DNA from: Micromonospora solifontis
GTDB taxonomy: Bacteria > Actinomycetota > Actinomycetes > Mycobacteriales > Micromonosporaceae
Direction: 5' to 3'
Length of the DNA stretch: 64,000 nt
NCBI RefSeq assembly: GCF_003725545.1
Contig: NZ_RJLN01000006.1
Coordinates: forward strand, 1-64,000
Below, piece by piece: positions 43,531-51,903 of this stretch. The position numbers and the translations under genes were made by a program. The notes under the pieces were generated by a model. The model made no database searches. It saw only the letters and a list, made by a program, of their open reading frames with translations, and was not told the DNA's origin. Numbering within the stretch: the first letter of the stretch is position 1; each line of letters opens with the position of its first letter.

Positions 43531-44468
43531 GCGACGTCGACGAGCTGGCAGGGCCCGCCGACGGCGGCCCGCTGAACCTGCGCCCCGAGACGGTCGACCC
43601 GGCCAGCCTGACGCTGCTGGAAGTCAACGCGCGGTACATGCGCAAGGAGATGTTCGACCGCCTGGTGGCGAACGTCAGGCGGGACGGAGCGCTGACCAGC
43701 ACGCCCCTGGTGTGGAACGACACGGCCGGCGGTCGGATGGTCGTGCTGTCCGGCAACCACCGGATCATGGCGGCCCGGGAGGCCGGCCTGGCGCAGGTCA
43801 ACGTCATCGTGGTCGACCAGCCGCTGACCCGCGCCCGGCAGGTCGCGTTGCAGCTGTCGCACAACGCGATCGAGGGCGAGGACGACCCGGCCACGTTGAA
43901 GCAGCTGTACGAGGAACTGGACGACGTGGACTGGCGGGCCTACTCGGGCCTGGACGACAAGCAGCTCGACCTGCTCGCGCAGGTCGACCTGGAGGGCCTG
44001 TCCGAGGCGAACCTGGACTTCGCCACGGTGCAGCTGGTGTTCCTGCCGTACGAACTCGAGGCGGCCCGCGCCAGCTTCGACGAGGCGCGGAAGCTGACAC
44101 AGGCCGACGCCCGGTGGCTCGCCGGGTACGGCGACTACGAGGCCACCCTGGACGCCCTCGCGACGGCCCACGGCGCCCACAACGTCGGCAACGTAGCCAC
44201 CGCACTCGGCCTCATCCTCGCGGTGTTCGAGCGGCACCTCGGCGAGCTGCGCGACGGCGTGTGGCTCGACGAGGAGAGCGGCGAGCCGATCGGGCACGCG
44301 CACCGCCTGGTGCCGATCGAGACGGTGCTGGAGACACGCTCCATGCCGGCCGACGCGGCGGCGGTGCTGCACCGCGCCGTGGACAAGCTGGTCCGTACGG
44401 GCGAGGTGCCCGCCGACCAGCGGTGGCGGGCGCTGGAGCTGCTGGCCGCCGACTACCTCGCCGGATGA
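43527..44468 (+). CDS. ParB-like N-terminal domain protein
   Basis: 313 residues. Residues 35-110 form a ParB/Srx-like domain (ARYMRKEMFDRLVANVRRDG..., VVLSGNHRIMAAREAGL), with GNHR as the nucleotide-binding GxxR-type motif. The remainder is helical. In phages such proteins accompany methyltransferase and DNA-modification genes rather than plasmid partition, and no ParA is nearby. The GTG overlaps the previous stop. Ends with an ATGA overlap. Confidence 0.8.
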   Translation: MSDVDELAGPADGGPLNLRPETVDPASLTLLEVNARYMRKEMFDRLVANVRRDGALTSTPLVWNDTAGGRMVVLSGNHRIMAAREAGLAQVNVIVVDQPLTRARQVALQLSHNAIEGEDDPATLKQLYEELDDVDWRAYSGLDDKQLDLLAQVDLEGLSEANLDFATVQLVFLPYELEAARASFDEARKLTQADARWLAGYGDYEATLDALATAHGAHNVGNVATALGLILAVFERHLGELRDGVWLDEESGEPIGHAHRLVPIETVLETRSMPADAAAVLHRAVDKLVRTGEVPADQRWRALELLAADYLAG

Positions 44469-44569
44469 GCGGCCGGCTGCCCCGGTCGACGAAGGCGATC
44501 CTCGCGGTCTACCTGGTGCTGATCGTCGGGGGCCTGGCCGCCGGCTGCATCGGGCACTGGCCCTTCTGA
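44465..44569 (+). CDS. 34-residue single-pass membrane peptide
   Basis: MSGRLPRSTKAILAVYLVLI continues as VGGLAAGCIGHWPF: a basic head and one TM helix with a Cys near its end. The ATG overlaps the ParB-like stop by four bases. It is too short for family assignment; a lysis-related or membrane-targeting role is possible but unsupported. Confidence 0.6.
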   Translation: MSGRLPRSTKAILAVYLVLIVGGLAAGCIGHWPF

Positions 44570-44590
44570 GGCCGCACCCCACGACCCCCC

Positions 44591-44640
44591 GGCCGGCAGC
44601 CCGCCGGCCGACGATCCGGCCGCAGTGACCCGCTGCGGCC
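44591..44640. terminator. Two adjacent hairpins between the ParB-like and Acb2-like genes
   Basis: GGCCGGC/GCCGGCC (44591-44609) and GGCCGCAG/CTGCGGCC (44618-44640) are perfect 7- and 8-bp stems. They separate the methyltransferase unit from the Acb2-terminase unit and may attenuate transcription. Confidence 0.5.
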
Positions 44641-44659
44641 CTACCTCTGGAGGAGCGAG

Positions 44660-44950
44660 ATGACCGGACCCGCCCAGAGCGGCGAGGACCTGTACGCCGG
44701 CCTCGACGAGCGCCAGCGGTACGAGCTGGACCGGCGGTGCGACTACCACCCGCCGAAGAACCTGGAGACGGCCGAGGCGCACGCGGCGTGGCGGAAAACG
44801 ATCAAGGGCGTGATGGCGGAAGCCATGCGCAGCCTGCCCGCCGGCCGCGAGACGTCGATGGTGCTGACCGCATTGGACGACGCCCTGATGTACGGCAACG
44901 CGGCGATCGCCCGGCCGCCCATGAGCGGGGGACGCAAGGTCGGGCACTGA
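44660..44950 (+). CDS. Acb2-like (DUF7681) small protein, candidate anti-CBASS nucleotide sponge
   Basis: 96 residues, all helical. RYELDRRCDYHPPKN is followed by LPAGRETSMVLTALDDALMY and GNAAIARP. The pattern 'P.. GRE.S..(L/A)..L(D/E).A..(W/Y).N.AIAR' is the core of the Acb2/Vs.4 family, whose studied phage members bind cyclic di- and trinucleotides to block CBASS immunity. Length fits (about 95). It has GGAGGAG upstream and its own hairpin-flanked position before the terminase genes. The assignment is by motif recall. Confidence 0.6.
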   Translation: MTGPAQSGEDLYAGLDERQRYELDRRCDYHPPKNLETAEAHAAWRKTIKGVMAEAMRSLPAGRETSMVLTALDDALMYGNAAIARPPMSGGRKVGH

Positions 44951-44955
44951 GACGT

Positions 44956-44988
44956 GGGCGGCCCGGCGCTGCACCCGTCGGGCCGCCC
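44956..44988 (+). terminator. Hairpin after the Acb2-like gene
   Basis: GGGCGGCCCG and CGGGCCGCCC form a perfect 10-bp stem with a 13-nt loop just after the stop codon and before the terminase small subunit. Confidence 0.65.
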
Positions 44989-45012
44989 GCCTAGCAGCAC
45001 GAGGAGGTGACC

Positions 45013-45621
45013 ATGAGCGAGCCGGAGGTGCTGCCCTGGGACCGGCAGCGCAGCGAGCCCGAGCGGGCGTACGGGTACTTCGCCCTGTACCGCGACGTGG
45101 GCCGCACCCGCACCGTCGCGAAGGTCGCCGAGCAGGTCCACAAATCCCGGGATTACCTCCACAAGCTCGCGACGAAGTGGCGGTGGGTGCAGCGGGCGCA
45201 GGCGTGGGACCGGGAAGAGGACCGGCTGTACGCCGAGAGCCTGGCCGAGCAGCGGCGCGACATGGCCCGCCGGCACGCGCGGGTGGCGTCGGCGCTGCAA
45301 GGGAAGATCGTCGCCCGGTTGCAGACCCTCGACGCGTCGAAGCTGACCCCGGGCGACGTGGCCCGCTGGCTGGAGGTGTCGACCCGGGTCGAGCGGCTGG
45401 CCCTGGGCCTGCCGGACTCCACGACCGCGCACACGGGCCCGGACGGCGGGCCGATCCGCGCCGAGGTCGAGCAGATGAGCGAGCAGCAGCGCGCCGACTT
45501 CTTCCGGGCGCTGATGGCCGAGGCCGCCGCCCGCGCCGGCCAGGCCAACCTGACCGCCGAGCCGGACGATCCGGGCGGCGACGACGAGGAGGAGCCCGGT
45601 GGGGAGACGGAGCAGGGATGA
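45013..45621 (+). CDS. Phage terminase small subunit-like protein
   Basis: 202 residues. The N-terminal 60 residues form a helix-turn-helix (GRTRTVAKVAEQVHKSRDYLHKLATKWRWVQRAQAWD). A central coiled-coil-like helix follows, and the tail is acidic (PDDPGGDDEEEPGGE). This is the layout of actinophage TerS, which binds packaging-site DNA and recruits TerL. GAGGAGGTG precedes the ATG. Position five frames before TerL fits. Confidence 0.75.
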   Translation: MSEPEVLPWDRQRSEPERAYGYFALYRDVGRTRTVAKVAEQVHKSRDYLHKLATKWRWVQRAQAWDREEDRLYAESLAEQRRDMARRHARVASALQGKIVARLQTLDASKLTPGDVARWLEVSTRVERLALGLPDSTTAHTGPDGGPIRAEVEQMSEQQRADFFRALMAEAAARAGQANLTAEPDDPGGDDEEEPGGETEQG

Positions 45622-45754
45622 CGGCGAGGCGTGGATCGCGGTGGAGCTGCGGGTGCCCCGGTGGGCGGCGTGGTGCGCGGCCGTCGGGCTTCTGCTGATG
45701 GGCGCGGCGGCCCTCGGCGGCGTGACCGTGCTGACGTGGGCGGTCGCGCGGTGA
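45599..45754 (+). CDS. Short single-pass membrane protein
   Basis: 51 residues from GTG 45599, preceded by GAGGAGGAG within the TerS gene and overlapping it out of frame by 23 bp. The sequence has a polar head and one TM helix (WAAWCAAVGLLLMGAAALGG). It ends in a GTGA overlap with the next membrane gene. No family recognised. Confidence 0.5.
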   Translation: MGRRSRDDGEAWIAVELRVPRWAAWCAAVGLLLMGAAALGGVTVLTWAVAR

Positions 45755-46134
45755 GGCGCGGCCCCCGCTCGCGCAGGTTGCTGCTCGACCACCGGGCGCC
45801 GGTCGCCGCCCGGCCGGCGTACCAGCCGGGCGGGGTGGTGCGCGGCTGGGCGGAGCTGGACGCGAAGCGCCCGCCGCCGGTGCGCCTCGCCCCGCCGCCG
45901 CGGCGGCTGACCGGGGTGCAGCGGCGGACGCTGCAGTTCCGCGCCTGGACGTGGCGGCTGCTGCTCGGCGCGTGGTTCGCGCTGATGGTGCTGGCGGTGT
46001 GGGCCGGGCTGCGCTGGGTCGGCCCAGCGGCCCTCGGCTGCCCGGCGCTGATGCTGGCGGCGCTGCTGGTGCTGGCCTGGGTTGCGGCCGTCGACCTGCG
46101 CCAGCGCGAAGCCGAGATGCGGGCCGGGGACTGA
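45751..46134 (+). CDS. Two-TM membrane protein, unknown
   Basis: 127 residues. A basic, Pro-rich cytoplasmic head of about 65 residues (RPPPVRLAPPPRRLTG) precedes two TM helices (LLLGAWFALMVLAVWAGL and LGCPALMLAALLVLAWVAAV) and a short charged tail. The GTG overlaps the previous stop and the gene ends three bases before the TerL ATG. Possibly a holin-like protein, but placement before terminase is unusual. Confidence 0.6.
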   Translation: MRRGPRSRRLLLDHRAPVAARPAYQPGGVVRGWAELDAKRPPPVRLAPPPRRLTGVQRRTLQFRAWTWRLLLGAWFALMVLAVWAGLRWVGPAALGCPALMLAALLVLAWVAAVDLRQREAEMRAGD

Positions 46135-46137
46135 CCG

Positions 46138-47535
46138 ATGCTGCTGGCGTACCCGGACCCGGCGCTGATGACCGACGCCGAGCTGGCCGCGTACCTGCGC
46201 GAGGTGTCGGAGGTCCAGGGCCTCGTCCGGTACGACTGGCCGAGGCACGCGAGGCCGGAGCAGCTGGAGCCCGCCTGGTACCGGATCTGGATGCTGCTGG
46301 CGGGCCGTGGCTTCGGCAAGACCCGCACCGGGGCGGAGACGGTGCGCACGTGGGCGGGGACCAGGCCGGGCGGGCACTACGCGGTGGTCGCGAAGACGCA
46401 CCGGGAGGTGTTCAACGTCTGCTTCACGGCGCGGCGTGCCGGCCTGCTGGCGGTGATCCCGCCGAAGGAGGTGCGGACGTTCAACAAGAGCGAGCCGTAC
46501 CTGGAGCTGACCAACGGGGCGATCATCCGCGGGTTCGGCGCGCAGGACCCCGACGTGCTGCGTGGCTATGACTTCGACGGCTGTTGGCTCGACGAGTACG
46601 CGGCGTGGCCGGTGCAGACGGCGCAGGGCGTGTTCGACATGCTGTGGTTCTGCATGCGCGAGGCGGCGAGCCCGCGCATGGTCATCTCCACGACCCCGAA
46701 GCCGCTGCCGCACGTGAAGAAGCTGCTGGCGCGGTCGAAGAAGCAGCGTGCCCGTTCCCGCCGGCCCCGGGTGGTGGTGACCCGCGGCCGGACGCTGGAC
46801 AACGCGGAGAACCTGTCGCCGGAGGCGCTGGAGGAGCTGCTGGAGCAGTACGGCGGCACCCGGCTGGGCCGGCAGGAGCTGGACGCCGAGATGCTGTCCG
46901 ACGTCGACGGCGCGCTGTGGAAGTCGGCGTGGATCGAGGCCGGCCGGTTCGACAAGGACGACGTGCCGCCGCTGGTGCGGACGGTCGTGTCGGTCGACCC
47001 GGCGGACACGGTGTCGGAGACGAGCGACGAGACGGGCATCGTCGCGGTCGGCCGGGGCGAGGACGGCGAGCACTACGTGCTGGCGGACCGGAGCATGAAG
47101 ATCGCCGGCATGGCGGCGGCCCGCCGGATCTGGCAGTGCTACCTGGACGTCGACGCGGACGTGGTGGTGTACGAGGGCTCCTCGGCGTGGCTGCGGGACA
47201 TCCTGGTCGACGCGTGGGTGGCCATGCAGAAGGAGGACTTGCTGCCGGGCGGTGACCCGCCGATCGACGTGGTGCAGGCCCGCCAGTCGAAGCGGGTGCG
47301 CGCCGAGCCGGTGGCCGCCCGGTACGAGGTCGACCCGCCGCGCGTGCACCACGTCGGCACGTTCCCGGCGCTGGAGGACCAGCTGACGACCTGGACGCCG
47401 GAGTCGGGCGACTCCCCGGACCGGCTGGACGCCCTGGTGCACGGCGTGACGTACCTGCGGTCGAAGGAGTCCCGGCGTGCCTTAGTGGCTTCACCCCTCG
47501 GCCAACAGGTTCGACCAGCTGCGAGGCCCGGATGA
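46138..47535 (+). CDS. Phage terminase large subunit
   Basis: 465 residues. The ATPase domain has Walker A MLLAGRGFGKTRTGAE (about 52-67) and Walker B GCWLDEYA (about 148-155) with the catalytic Glu. The RNase-H-like nuclease domain starts at VVSVDPADT and continues with VVVYEG and the late SPDRLDALVHG (third acidic site). All key motifs are present and the length is normal, so it looks intact. It pumps DNA into capsids and cuts it. No portal gene follows: an opposing AlbA_2 gene ends 18 bp away. Confidence 0.92.
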   Translation: MLLAYPDPALMTDAELAAYLREVSEVQGLVRYDWPRHARPEQLEPAWYRIWMLLAGRGFGKTRTGAETVRTWAGTRPGGHYAVVAKTHREVFNVCFTARRAGLLAVIPPKEVRTFNKSEPYLELTNGAIIRGFGAQDPDVLRGYDFDGCWLDEYAAWPVQTAQGVFDMLWFCMREAASPRMVISTTPKPLPHVKKLLARSKKQRARSRRPRVVVTRGRTLDNAENLSPEALEELLEQYGGTRLGRQELDAEMLSDVDGALWKSAWIEAGRFDKDDVPPLVRTVVSVDPADTVSETSDETGIVAVGRGEDGEHYVLADRSMKIAGMAAARRIWQCYLDVDADVVVYEGSSAWLRDILVDAWVAMQKEDLLPGGDPPIDVVQARQSKRVRAEPVAARYEVDPPRVHHVGTFPALEDQLTTWTPESGDSPDRLDALVHGVTYLRSKESRRALVASPLGQQVRPAARPG

Positions 47536-47552
47536 GGTGTAGATCAGATGAG

Positions 47553-48899
47553 CTACTGCCTCAACACCTCGACGCCGGCCTCCTCGGCCCAGGCGACGAT
47601 ATGGGCCTGCTGGGGCCGATACCAGTAACTGAGGCGGATAGCTCCGTCGGGGGTGAGCGCTGGGACCTCGGGGGCACCGAACGCTTGGTACAGATCGCTG
47701 GCGAGACGGTAGGTCGCCGCAACGAGCCCGGGTCCGTCGGCGCAGAGATCGTCGATGTCGGCGACAGCGTCAGCGACCGGTGGCTCGGTCAGGACATGGG
47801 TTCCGAGTTCCTCGTTTGGGTCTCCAACGCTGGAGACCAACTTGACCGGGAGGCGCTGCTCGCCCAGGTAGATTGGCGTGACCGGCCAGATGGTGGCTCG
47901 GACAGTGGCGAGGCCACCAGCGGCTGCCCGGTCGCGTGCGTGGCGGGCAAGGAATCCCAGTGCCGCGCCGACGCCGACGGTGAGCGACGGGGCGTCCACG
48001 AGGTCGTAACGCCCGTCCTGGTCTCCCGACATCCGCCGATCGACCGCTTCGGCGAAGACGCCAGTCCCGTTCTCGTGCAGTTCGCACGCCCCACGCGAGT
48101 ACGGCTTGTTCGGTTCGTAGGACGCGGTGCCGACCAGGCAGCGGCGCCGCACTGTGGACCGGGCGAAGCTGGGCACCGGGATCCCGAACGCGGCCGGCCG
48201 CTGGTTGGCATTGCTCAGCTGGAAAGCGTTCAGGGCAGCGGTGTCGATGGTGAAGCTGCCTGGCAGGTCCGGGACCAGGGTGACGACCAGGAACATCTCG
48301 TCCGTCGAAAGGCGTTGGAGGAAGTCGGCTTCGATGCGGGCGGTCTCCTCGATACGGTCCGTGAATCCGGCGAACCGTGCCCGGTACGCCTCGGCCACCT
48401 CTGCCTCGGACAGCCAGATGGTCTCGGTGCCGATCCGCTTGGGGTAGAGCAGCGACTTGTTCTGGTTGACGTAGGCGTGCGGTGCTGTCGCCGACTGAGC
48501 GATCCAAATGATCAGGAAGCCGGTGCCGGGCCGGTCGGGATCCTCGACCGGGATGATGTCGAAGGTCGGCGTCGGGTGGACGTTGGCGACGACGGTCTGT
48601 CGGAGCCGGCGCCGCTCGTCGTCGCTGATGGTGACGCCAGTGTCGTTGGCGGCGCGGCCCTGGTTGTCCTCGTCCATGCCGAGGATCAGGATTCCGCCGT
48701 TGGCGTTGGCCAGCGCGCCTACGTCGCCGCAGAGGGCCTTCCTGTCCCGGTCGCTGCTGGTGTAGGTGTCGCGCTTGAAGTCCAGGTCGGGGCCTTCCGT
48801 GGTGTCCGGGATGAGCCCCTTGACCTGCGCATAGGTCAGGGTCTCGTCGATCGGTCCGCCGAGGAGCTGTTCGAGCCTGCGGTTTCGCAGCGTTGGCAT
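47553..48899 (-). CDS. AlbA_2 (Schlafen-type) domain protein
   Basis: 448 residues. The AlbA_2 domain lies at about 20-165 (EGPDLDFKRDTY, then DVGALANANGGILILGMDED), a putative nucleic-acid-binding or RNase-related fold. The C-terminal 280 residues are a large unknown domain. AlbA_2 proteins with long C-terminal domains are frequent in bacterial defence islands. It is the only minus-strand gene in the cassette, inserted between TerL and the second ParB-like gene. Its promoter region is shared with the AT-rich promoter at 48961. Confidence 0.8.
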   Translation of the reverse strand: MPTLRNRRLEQLLGGPIDETLTYAQVKGLIPDTTEGPDLDFKRDTYTSSDRDRKALCGDVGALANANGGILILGMDEDNQGRAANDTGVTISDDERRRLRQTVVANVHPTPTFDIIPVEDPDRPGTGFLIIWIAQSATAPHAYVNQNKSLLYPKRIGTETIWLSEAEVAEAYRARFAGFTDRIEETARIEADFLQRLSTDEMFLVVTLVPDLPGSFTIDTAALNAFQLSNANQRPAAFGIPVPSFARSTVRRRCLVGTASYEPNKPYSRGACELHENGTGVFAEAVDRRMSGDQDGRYDLVDAPSLTVGVGAALGFLARHARDRAAAGGLATVRATIWPVTPIYLGEQRLPVKLVSSVGDPNEELGTHVLTEPPVADAVADIDDLCADGPGLVAATYRLASDLYQAFGAPEVPALTPDGAIRLSYWYRPQQAHIVAWAEEAGVEVLRQ

Positions 48900-48960
48900 G
48901 CGCTCGATCGTGGACCGCCCCGCCGTCGAGGAGCAAATCGGCAGGTCAGCAGGTTCCTGA

Positions 48961-48991
48961 TTGGACGCAAGATGATCTTGAATGATACAAT
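48961..48991 (+). promoter_or_regulatory. Candidate promoter of the second ParB-like gene
   Basis: TTGGAC, 19 bp, TACAAT resembles a housekeeping sigma promoter in a short AT-rich stretch (about 48955-49010) that stands out from the GC-rich surroundings. Transcription would reach GTG 49049 with a leader of about 50 nt. Confidence 0.5.
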
Positions 48992-49048
48992 GAATATGTA
49001 CGACCCTTGTCGTACCCGCCTGTTCACGTGGAAGAGGAGAGAGCGGAA

Positions 49049-50683
49049 GTGACAGCAGCAGTGAAGGCGCGGCCCCGGGGCAAGAAGGCCCCCTACCTCG
49101 CGCAGATCGACCCGCGGGAGCTGGTCGCGCACCCGACCAACCTCCGCACCCAGCTCGGCGACCTGACCGAGCTGCGCGCCTCGATCGCCGCGAGCGGCGT
49201 TCTGCAGGCGCTGACCGTCGTCCCCGAGGACGGCGGCATGCGGATCGTCGCAGGGCACCGCCGGGCGGCGGCGGCCGTCGAGGCGATCGAGGCCGGCGAG
49301 TGGCCCGACGGCACGCCGCAGACGGTGCCGTGCCTGGTGCGGCCCGACATGGAGGGGATGGCCCCCGCGCAGGTCGTCGCCATGCTGATCGAGAACGACC
49401 AGCGCGCCGACCTGACCGAGAGCGAGCGGGCCGCCGGATACGCGCAGCTGGAGCTGTTCGGCCTGGACGTCGCCGAGATCGCGCGGCGGACCGGCCGCAC
49501 GCAGAAGCACGTCAACGCGGCGTTGAAGCTGACGAAGCTCGGCGAGGTCGCCACCGGCGCGGCCGACGCCGGCAAGCTGACCCTGGAGGACGTCGCCGAG
49601 CTGGAGCAGTTCGAGGACGACCCGAAGGCGATGGAGCGCATCCTCAAGGGCGTCGAGAGCGGCTGGGGCGTCCGGCACCGCGTGCAGGAGGAGAAGCGCA
49701 AGCGCGACGACAAGAGCGCGACCGAGACGCTGACCGAGGAGCTGACGGCGGCCGGCGTCCGGGTGTTGAAGAAGCCGAAGGACTGGCCGTGGAACTGCGC
49801 GATGACCAAGGTCGAGGACCTGACCGACGCCGACGACCAACCGATCGACGTCGAGCAGGTCAAGACGCTGGAGGGGTTCGGCGCGATCATCGAGGGCTCG
49901 TACGGGAACATGCGGGCCGTCATCGTGTGCGAGGACCCCGACGCCCACGGGTACAAGCGCACGAAGTGGACGCAGTACAAGAGCCCCGCGCAGAAGGTCG
50001 CCGAGGAGCTGGCGAAGCGGGAGGCCGAGGAGCGGCGGCAGAAGCTGCTGGACGCCGGTGAGGTGCGCCGCCGGTTCCTCGTCGAGCGGTGGGGCAGCGC
50101 GAAGGCGGCGAAGACGCTGCTGGTCGACGCGATGCGCGCCGCCGTGGTGATGCCGGGCTTCTACGACCGGGCCGAGGAAGAGCTGGTCGCGGCCCTGGCC
50201 GGCGGTGACCCGCGCGACGGGCAGACCGCCGGGATCGACCGGCTGAACCGGCTGCTGGTCGCCCGGTTCGTCGCCGCGCACGAGGCCAACACGTCGACCG
50301 TGGCGGCCGGGCGGTACTCCAACCGGAACCACCTGGTGCTGCCGTGGTTGAACCGCCTGGTGGCCGAGGGCTACGAGCTGTCGGAGACCGAGAAGACCTG
50401 GCACGCCGAGCTGGTCGAGGAGGAGGAAGAGCGGCAGCGGGCGCTGGAGCAGGAAGAGGCCGAGGCGGCGGCCGAGCTGGAGTACGACGACGCCGAAGGC
50501 TACGTGGAGGACGCCGAGGGTGTGCGGCCGATCGAGGACGTGCAGCTGCCCGAGGGCGACGTCGAGCCGGCGGCCGAGCCGGACGACGACGCCGACGGCG
50601 ACGGCGAGCCGCAGGCTGAGACGGACCCGTGCCCGGACGCCGACCTGGACGCGGCCGAGCCCGAGGCCGGCGGCGAGCAGTGA
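49049..50683 (+). CDS. Second, longer ParB-like protein with acidic tail
   Basis: 544 residues. A ParB/Srx domain is at about 20-125 (RELVAHPTNLRTQLGDLTELRAS..., GHRRAAAAVEA), followed by a KorB-like HTH (ESERAAGYAQLELFGLDVAEIARRTGRTQKHV). A long helical middle and an Asp/Glu-rich last 100 residues complete it. GTG 49049 has GAGGAGAGAG upstream and is preferred over an upstream frame start at 49007. Such ParB-type proteins in actinophages and ICEs can be regulators or nucleases; no ParA is nearby. Overlaps the next gene. Confidence 0.8.
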   Translation: MTAAVKARPRGKKAPYLAQIDPRELVAHPTNLRTQLGDLTELRASIAASGVLQALTVVPEDGGMRIVAGHRRAAAAVEAIEAGEWPDGTPQTVPCLVRPDMEGMAPAQVVAMLIENDQRADLTESERAAGYAQLELFGLDVAEIARRTGRTQKHVNAALKLTKLGEVATGAADAGKLTLEDVAELEQFEDDPKAMERILKGVESGWGVRHRVQEEKRKRDDKSATETLTEELTAAGVRVLKKPKDWPWNCAMTKVEDLTDADDQPIDVEQVKTLEGFGAIIEGSYGNMRAVIVCEDPDAHGYKRTKWTQYKSPAQKVAEELAKREAEERRQKLLDAGEVRRRFLVERWGSAKAAKTLLVDAMRAAVVMPGFYDRAEEELVAALAGGDPRDGQTAGIDRLNRLLVARFVAAHEANTSTVAAGRYSNRNHLVLPWLNRLVAEGYELSETEKTWHAELVEEEEERQRALEQEEAEAAAELEYDDAEGYVEDAEGVRPIEDVQLPEGDVEPAAEPDDDADGDGEPQAETDPCPDADLDAAEPEAGGEQ

Positions 50684-51441
50684 GCGTGACCCCTGCGGGT
50701 CGGCCGGAGGCGCGTACCGAGCTGGTGCGCGCCTCCGGCGCCGGCCCGACCGGCAGCGCGGAGACGCCCGTGGACGAGGAGCTGCTGCGCGGGACCTGCC
50801 CGGCCTGCCAGGCGGTGATGGGCGAAGCGCACCGCGACGACTGCGACGTGGCCGAATGCCTGGCCACCGGCCGGAAGCGCATATGGTGCCGGGCGCAGCC
50901 CGACACCGCAGGCCACGACTGCGGCCGCGCGGACTGGGCCGGCCGGTGGCCGGCGCACGCGGAGGCCCGCGAGTTCGGCTGGCACGTGCGCTGGGACACC
51001 GAGGCGCGGAAGTTCGTGCGCTGCGCCCCCGACGTGGAGGGCTCCGGGCCGGACCTGTCGCGGCTGTACGAGCACGCGCGGTGGGATCCGGCGGCGCGGC
51101 GTTGGGCGCGGCGCCGGGCGGTGCTGTTCTCCCGGGCGGTGCGCGGCGGCCGGGCCACATTGGAGGAGCTGACGAAGCGGGCGCAGCGGTATTGCGCGGA
51201 GCAGGGCTACGAGGTGGTCGGCGAGCACGTCGGCACCCGCGGCTGGCGGGCGGCCGTCGCCGACGTCGACGACGGCAAGGCCGACGTGGTGGTGGTGCCG
51301 GCGCTGGACCGGCTGGGCCTCGGCAAGCAGGTGTTCGAGCGGGTCGCGGCGGTACGCCGTGCCGGCGGCGACATCGCTGGCCCCGGCGTACAGATCGACG
51401 CGGACGGCCGGCTGGTCGCCGGCACGACCGGCGAAAAGTGA
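50680..51441 (+). CDS. Zinc-ribbon / serine-recombinase-like protein lacking the catalytic serine
   Basis: 253 residues. Residues 30-100 contain Cys/His clusters (CPACQ, HRDDCDVAEC, CRAQPDTAGHDC). Residues 145-245 follow the resolvase N-terminal fold: a first strand AVLFSRAVRG, EELTKRAQRYCAEQGYEVVGEHV, ADVVVVPALDRLG and a final strand AGGDIAGPGV. In true resolvases the first strand ends YxRxS; here Val replaces the Ser and no DNA-binding domain follows. It is therefore probably not a recombinase. The GTGA overlap couples it to the ParB-like gene. Confidence 0.55.
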   Translation: MSVTPAGRPEARTELVRASGAGPTGSAETPVDEELLRGTCPACQAVMGEAHRDDCDVAECLATGRKRIWCRAQPDTAGHDCGRADWAGRWPAHAEAREFGWHVRWDTEARKFVRCAPDVEGSGPDLSRLYEHARWDPAARRWARRRAVLFSRAVRGGRATLEELTKRAQRYCAEQGYEVVGEHVGTRGWRAAVADVDDGKADVVVVPALDRLGLGKQVFERVAAVRRAGGDIAGPGVQIDADGRLVAGTTGEK

Positions 51442-51453
51442 GGAGCGTTCACG

Positions 51454-51750
51454 ATGGAGCGAGAGACGCAGGTCATCCTGGCGTGCCCGCCGACGAACAT
51501 CAACGAGCTGCTGGCCGGCATGGGCGTGCCCGAGTACGTGCCGAGCGTCGACCACAGCCTGGCGCAGTGCGCGGACTGCGGCACGGACATGTGGGTCGGC
51601 CCGAACCAGCAGGCGGCGGCGTCCCGGGCGTCGGGCGTGACCCTGCTGCTGTGCATGACGTGCTCGATCGCGGAGACGCACCGGCGCAGCGGCCCGGCGG
51701 CGCTCGGGCACCTCGGCGGCGGCGGAGGGAGGCCGCGGCTGCCGAGCTAG
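51454..51750 (+). CDS. Small zinc-ribbon protein, unknown
   Basis: 98 residues with CADCGTDMWVG and LLLCMTCS, two CxxC pairs forming a likely zinc ribbon, then a Gly-rich end. The ATG follows GTGAGGAGCG. It is the last gene of the rightward unit that begins at 49049 and is followed by a hairpin. No family recognised. Confidence 0.6.
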   Translation: MERETQVILACPPTNINELLAGMGVPEYVPSVDHSLAQCADCGTDMWVGPNQQAAASRASGVTLLLCMTCSIAETHRRSGPAALGHLGGGGGRPRLPS

Positions 51751-51768
51751 TCCGCCAGCCGGACTAGC
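51746..51768 (+). terminator. Hairpin with partial repeat
   Basis: GCTAGTCCG and CGGACTAGC are exact 9-bp arms around CCAGC, overlapping the stop codon region. GCTAGTCCG recurs at 51776-51784 with a partner CGGAC at 51790, giving a second weaker hairpin. Confidence 0.6.
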
Positions 51769-51903
51769 GAGTGGGGCTAGTCCGCCGAGCGGACCAACCG
51801 GGGCGGGTCACAGCGAGGCCGTGGCCCGCCCTTCGCGTTCTGTCGCCCGCGCGGCTTAGGCTTGCGGGTCGCATTGCAACGGCGTCCAAAGAGACGGTGA
51901 GCC

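Noticed and set aside
46138..47535. Large terminase as a truncated pseudogene
   Set aside because: Walker A and B and all nuclease-domain motifs are present and the length is normal, so only the following late genes are missing.
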